Source: Serinus canaria (Eukaryota > Chordata > Aves > Passeriformes > Fringillidae). From it: 64,000 nucleotides of DNA. Positions 60,427-64,000 of this stretch are shown piece after piece. The stretch covers positions 17,074,834-17,138,833 of the forward strand of contig NC_066327.1 in NCBI RefSeq assembly GCF_022539315.1, read 5' to 3'. The notes below the pieces were generated by a model that was given only the letters and a program-made list of their open reading frames with translations, did not search any database and was not told the DNA's origin. Each line of letters begins with the position of its first letter. Positions within the stretch are counted from its first letter, which is position 1. The position numbers and the translations under genes are program-made.

Positions 60427-63400
60427 GTGAGTTGAGATGTTTTGTGTTATCCCAAGGGAGGCTTTACCAAGCTCAGGTGGTTGCTGGGGAGTGACCTGAG
60501 GGACCAGTGACTGGACAAAGCTGTGGCTCACCCTCTGCTTTGTGTTTGAGCAGTTTAACCCTCATACACAGAACGTCCTCAGTAAACTCTAAAATCACAG
60601 ATGAGTAATAGCACTTCTTCAGAATAATTAAGTTCATTTATTGGGTTTTTATTCCCCCGAGGATATGTTTCCAGGCTCCTGGTTTGTGCAGAATCTGACA
60701 TTTCACAGTGCTGCTGTTTAACTGCTTTAATCACAGACCTCCAGCCCTTGACATTTTACTGCGCTGAGAGTTTTGTTGTTTAGGGTGGAACAAATAGTTT
60801 TAACCCCAGAAATACATCAAATTAACAGACATTGGGTGCTGTCAGAAACAGCAAGAGTTGGTTTGTTTTCATTTTTCTGTTATTTCTCCCTGTGCCTCGG
60901 TGGCCCTGGCTCAGGCAGTTCCACAGAGAGCCTCCAGAGCAGTGGCTTCGAGTACTCCGTGTGCTTCCTGCCTCCCCTCGTGCTGAACTTCGAGCTCCCA
61001 CCTGACTACCCATCAACCTCCCCGCCCGTGTTCACCCTCAGTGGGAAATGGCTCTCCCAGGCCCAGGTTTGCTGGGGATTTTTTACATTTTCACTGCTAA
61101 GTTAATAATTAACAGTTAAGCAAAGTAAAAAACAATGACGTTGCTCCTCAGTTGGCTCTTCTTTTGTCTCTTGCTGGTTTTCATTTGATTACTATTCTGA
61201 GGAATGAAAACTTGCATCTGTGAGAACTGTTTTATTCAGCATAAAAACTGCTGAGTGTGAAATCAAAGCTTGCACTAAGGACTGTGTGAGGGGAGGAGCC
61301 CAGTGAGGAGTTACAAACTTCCTGAATTCTTTGTTCTCTCCCAGCTCAGCGCTCTTTGCAAGCACTTGGACAATGTGTGGGAAGAGAACCGAGGCTGCGT
61401 GGTGCTGTTTGCCTGGATGCAGTTTCTGAAGGAGGAAACACTGAATTACCTGAATATTTCATCGCCATATGAGCTGCAAATGTGCCCTCAGGGGAAGGGG
61501 CAGGGCCGGACACCAGCGGGGCCCCTCGAGGCTGGGAAGGACTGTGGGGGTGCCACAGGCTCTGCCACAGCTGAGGAGGAAATCGTGGATGCCAGGGCTG
61601 TGCAGGATGTGGAGTCCTTGTCCAGTCTGATCAGGGAGATCTTGGACTTCGACCAGGCCCAGAGGAGGAAGTGCTTTAACAGTAAGATGTATTTGTGCAG
61701 TATCTGCTTCTGTGAGAAGCTGGGCAGTGAGTGCATGCACTTCACCGAGTGCAGCCACGTGTACTGCAAGGCCTGCCTGAAGGACTACTTTGAGATCCAG
61801 ATCAGGGATGGGCAGGTGCACTGCCTCAACTGCCCCGAGCCCAAGTGTACTTCTGTCGCCACTCCAGGCCAGGTAATTCCCGTGCACAGGGGCTGGGAGC
61901 TCTGGAACCCAAGCTGAGTTCAGGGCCTGGCCCTGCATGCTGGACATTGGCAGTCACAGAGTCATTTGGGTCAGAAAAGACCTCCAAGATCACCAAGTTC
62001 AGCCTTTGACTCAGTCCCACTGTGTCATGAAGTGCCACATCCTTGGGCACCTCCAGGGATGGGCACTCCAAACCTCCCTGGGCAACCCCTGCCAAGGCCT
62101 GAGCACCCTTTCCATGGGGAAATTCCTGCTGATGTTCACCCTGAGCCTGCCCTGGCCCAGTCTGAGGCTGTTCCCTCTTGTCCTGTCCCTGTTCCCTGGG
62201 AGCAGATCCTTGGCCCCCTGTGACCTCTTGGAGAATCTGAAGTGGATTCATCCCAGTTCTTGGTACCTTTTCACTGACTTGCTGTTTGTTGCTGCAGCAG
62301 GCTCAGAATTACAGGTGCAAGGAATCAGGGAATCCCAGACTGGTTTGGGTTGGAAGGGACCTTAAAGCTCATCCAGTGCCATGGGCAGGGACACCTTCCG
62401 CTGTCCCAGGCTGCTCCCAGCCCCAGTGTCCAGCTGGGCCTTGGGCACTGCCAGGGATCCAGGGGCAGCCCCAGCTGCTCTGGGCACGCTGTGCCAGGGC
62501 CGGGGTGCGTGGGTGAGGATTTGTTGCCTGCGTGGGCTGTGTTGGCAGGTGAAGGAGCTGGTTGGGGAGGAGCTGTTTGCCCGCTACGACCGCCTGCTGC
62601 TGCAGTCCAGCCTGGACCTGATGGCTGACGTGGTTTATTGCCCCCGGCCTGGCTGCCAGACCCCCGTGATGCAGGAGCCTGGCTGCACCATGGGCATCTG
62701 CTCCTGCTGCAACTACGCCTTCTGCACCCTCTGCAAGATGACCTACCACGGGGTGTCCCCCTGCAAGGTCACTGCAGGTCAGTCACCTCCCCCTGGGCTC
62801 CACTGTCACACCCACACACGGCTGAATTTGGGTGGAAAAGTCCAGAGCTGGGCAAGGCAGCTCCTCACCCTGAGCTTTCTGAAAGGTGCATTCCTTTGGA
62901 GGAAGGCTGTTGCTGGCAATTAAATATTCCTTTGGTGAGACTCCTCAGCTCAGGAGCTCCCTAAACTGCTGGTTGTCAAATGCTGAGAGGCTGTAGCAAG
63001 GGAAGAATTCCTTTATATTCTCACTACTTTGTATTGTCAGAGTTAATACTGGAATCAGGTGGAGGCTTCTCTCTCTGGCCTTAAAATCCTGTGACAGAAT
63101 TTCATTAAATATGTAGTCAGAAAAAAATCTTTCCATTTTCAGTTTATTTTACATTGTTCTAATTCCATCAACAGATCTCTTTTATAATAAAACAGTGTAA
63201 AACTGCGGAATGTTGGGGCAGAGTGATTTTAATATTATCATCTTATGTATTCTAATAGTTTTCTTGCTTTTTAATTCATGACATTATTGTTCTTTGAGAA
63301 TCTTTGTGCTGCAATTAGCTGGACTTCTAAATCTAATATCTTACAAAAGCTGTCTGGTTTGGTTTGATTTTGCCCCCCAGAGAAATTAATGGATTTGAGG

Positions 63401-63553
63401 AATGAATATTTAGAAGCGGATGAGACAACGAAAAGATTTTTGGAACAGCGCTATGGCAAGAGAGTGATTCAGAAAGCTCTGGAGGAGATGGAGAGTAAGG
63501 AATGGCTGGAGAAGAACTCCAAGTCTTGTCCTTGCTGTGGGACCCACATCGAG
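60273..63553 (+). CDS. RNF14: RNF14 (RBR E3 ubiquitin ligase, ARA54), 3' truncated by window
   Basis: RNF14 is a RING-between-RING ubiquitin ligase. It was described as an androgen-receptor coactivator and is known to act at stalled ribosomes with GCN1. Coding exons are 60273-60426, 60915-61066, 61345-61872, 62549-62777 and 63381-63553, all in phase, giving residues 1-412 of about 474. Residues about 11-137 form the RWD domain (EDELLALASIYDEDEF; FELPPDYPSTSPP). A variable linker follows. RING1 starts at Cys220 (CSICFCEKLGSEC...ECSHVYCKACL), the IBR is around 309-350 (YCPRPGC; GICSCCNYAFCTLC), and RING2 begins at residues 404-407 (CPCC). The catalytic cysteine, Cys417 in human numbering, would be encoded five codons into the next exon, beyond position 64000. 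The start is the ATG at 60273, beginning MSSEDKEAQEDELLALASIY. Confidence 0.97.
60427..60914 (+). other. RNF14: RNF14 intron 2
   Basis: The intron is 488 nt. Nothing is recognised. Confidence 0.75.
60915..61066 (+). CDS. RNF14: RNF14 exon 3 (residues 52-102, RWD)
   Basis: The exon encodes (G)SSTESLQSSGFEYSVCFLP, PLVLNFELPPDYPSTSPPVF, then TLSGKWLSQAQ, between ctcag and gtttgc. It holds the core of the RWD domain with its YPSxxPP motif. Confidence 0.95.
61345..61872 (+). CDS. RNF14: RNF14 exon 4 (residues 103-278, end of RWD, linker and RING1)
   Basis: The exon has 176 codons. It closes the RWD domain (LSALCKHLDNVWEE), passes through a linker rich in Gly, Pro and Ala (about residues 148-180), keeps the conserved EEIVDARAVQDVESLSSLI segment, and encodes RING1 from Cys220 to LNCPEPKC. 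Donor gtaatt. Confidence 0.97.
61951..62245 (-). mobile_element. CR1 LINE 3' fragment
   Basis: The plus strand reads cagtcacagagtcatttggg, gacctccaagatcaccaagt, cacctccagggatgggcact, ctgaggctgttccctcttgt. This is the reverse complement of CR1 and clearly from a different subtype than the next copy. Confidence 0.85.
62324..62508 (-). mobile_element. CR1 LINE 3' fragment
   Basis: The plus strand reads ccagactggtttgggttgga, agggaccttaaagctcatcc, and gccttgggcactgccaggga. It is a well-preserved reverse-oriented CR1 tail, ending about 40 nt before the exon 5 acceptor. Confidence 0.88.
62549..62777 (+). CDS. RNF14: RNF14 exon 5 (residues 279-354 plus 1 nt, IBR domain)
   Basis: The exon encodes VKELVGEELFARYDRLLLQS then the IBR zinc ligands in YCPRPGCQTPVMQEPGC, CSCCNYAFCTLC and HGVSPC, between ggcag and gtcagt. 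Confidence 0.97.
62778..63380 (+). other. RNF14: RNF14 intron 5
   Basis: The intron is 603 nt and AT-rich. Nothing is recognised. Confidence 0.75.
63381..63553 (+). CDS. RNF14: RNF14 exon 6 (residues 355-412, start of RING2)
   Basis: The exon encodes (E)KLMDLRNEYLEADETTKR, RYGKRVIQKALEEMESKEWL, then NSKSCPCCGTHIE, between ccccag and gtgagt. The CPCC supplies the first RING2 zinc ligands. Confidence 0.96.
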
Positions 63554-64000
63554 GTGAGTGAGGAGGGAAAGGCTGGGAATCATGGAACAGAAAATAACCC
63601 ACAAAAAGGCAGTTCTGGGTGTGTTGGAGTCTCCAGGGAGAGGAAATCTCTAGGAAATACTAAGAGAATTTTCCAATTCTGTGTGACATGGAAAAGGAGG
63701 TGAGGTGATATTTGTGGATCCCAAGGAGTGGAGTACAAACAATGACTGATGGTCAGGCTCCCACACTGAGCAGATCCAGGCTGACTCTGGATCTCTATGA
63801 ATCCTTTTATTTTCTTGGTGTTTCAGGCTACCTCTGGTTCACACTAGAGCTGGAAATCAATCCAGCTTCAGAAAAAGACTTATTTCCAGTATTTTTAGTA
63901 TTATAACCAATTTCCAGTGCTGGGATCCCAGCTCCCAGGGAAGATGTCAGTGTGTGGTGGAGCAGGGGGGATGTGCTCACTGACTGCTGTGCTTCTGGGT
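63554..64000 (+). other. RNF14: RNF14 intron 6, truncated by window
   Basis: No segment resembling the catalytic RING2 exon is seen before the end of the window. Confidence 0.7.

Larger units (their letters stand above)
61873..62548 (+). other. RNF14: RNF14 intron 4, mostly CR1
   Basis: The intron is 676 nt. Two reverse-oriented CR1 tails (61951-62245 and 62324-62508) fill about 70 percent of it. Confidence 0.8.

Overview
The window is vertebrate nuclear DNA, most likely from a bird. Four intron-containing genes can be rebuilt exon by exon with consistent GT-AG junctions and reading phases. The interspersed repeats are CR1-type LINE tails (13 recognised), the dominant avian retroelement, and introns are short compared with mammals. 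A passerine or other neoavian source is plausible but not proven. There are no bacterial features, CRISPR arrays, phage or integrated virus sequences that I can support.

Layout. (1) Positions 1 to about 27,500, minus strand: the 5' part of AFF4, the scaffold of the super elongation complex. Six coding exons (196-11469) encode residues 1-372. A noncoding first exon ends at 27399 inside a large CpG island; the rest of the gene lies off the left edge. (2) 27,500-29,130: a short intergenic stretch with a CR1 tail. (3) About 29,130-39,700, minus strand: complete ZCCHC10 (4 coding exons, 172 residues, CCHC zinc knuckle plus a long serine tract). (4) 39,700-42,600: intergenic, between the divergent ZCCHC10 and HSPA4 promoters. 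(5) 42634-57739, plus strand: complete HSPA4 (Hsp110/APG-2; 19 coding exons, 837 residues) with a poly(A) signal at 57773. (6) 57,800-58,790: intergenic. (7) From about 58,800, plus strand: the RNF14 CpG-island promoter and five coding exons (residues 1-412). The window ends before the exon with the RING2 catalytic cysteine.

All four are housekeeping-type genes with CpG-island promoters. They do not form one pathway: AFF4 acts in transcription elongation, ZCCHC10 is a poorly characterised zinc-knuckle protein, HSPA4 is a nucleotide-exchange factor for Hsp70, and RNF14 is an RBR ubiquitin ligase. AFF4-ZCCHC10-HSPA4 is the familiar vertebrate order; RNF14 directly after HSPA4 differs from the human order as I know it.

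No new biological system was found. The points most worth checking are a seven-copy 40-bp hairpin minisatellite about 80 nt upstream of AFF4 exon 3, an inverted CR1 pair in HSPA4 intron 1, a perfect TCTCGCGAGA palindrome plus a heat-shock-element core just upstream of HSPA4, three CACGTG boxes at the AFF4 promoter, a TISU-like start in ZCCHC10, and the HSPA4-RNF14 junction.
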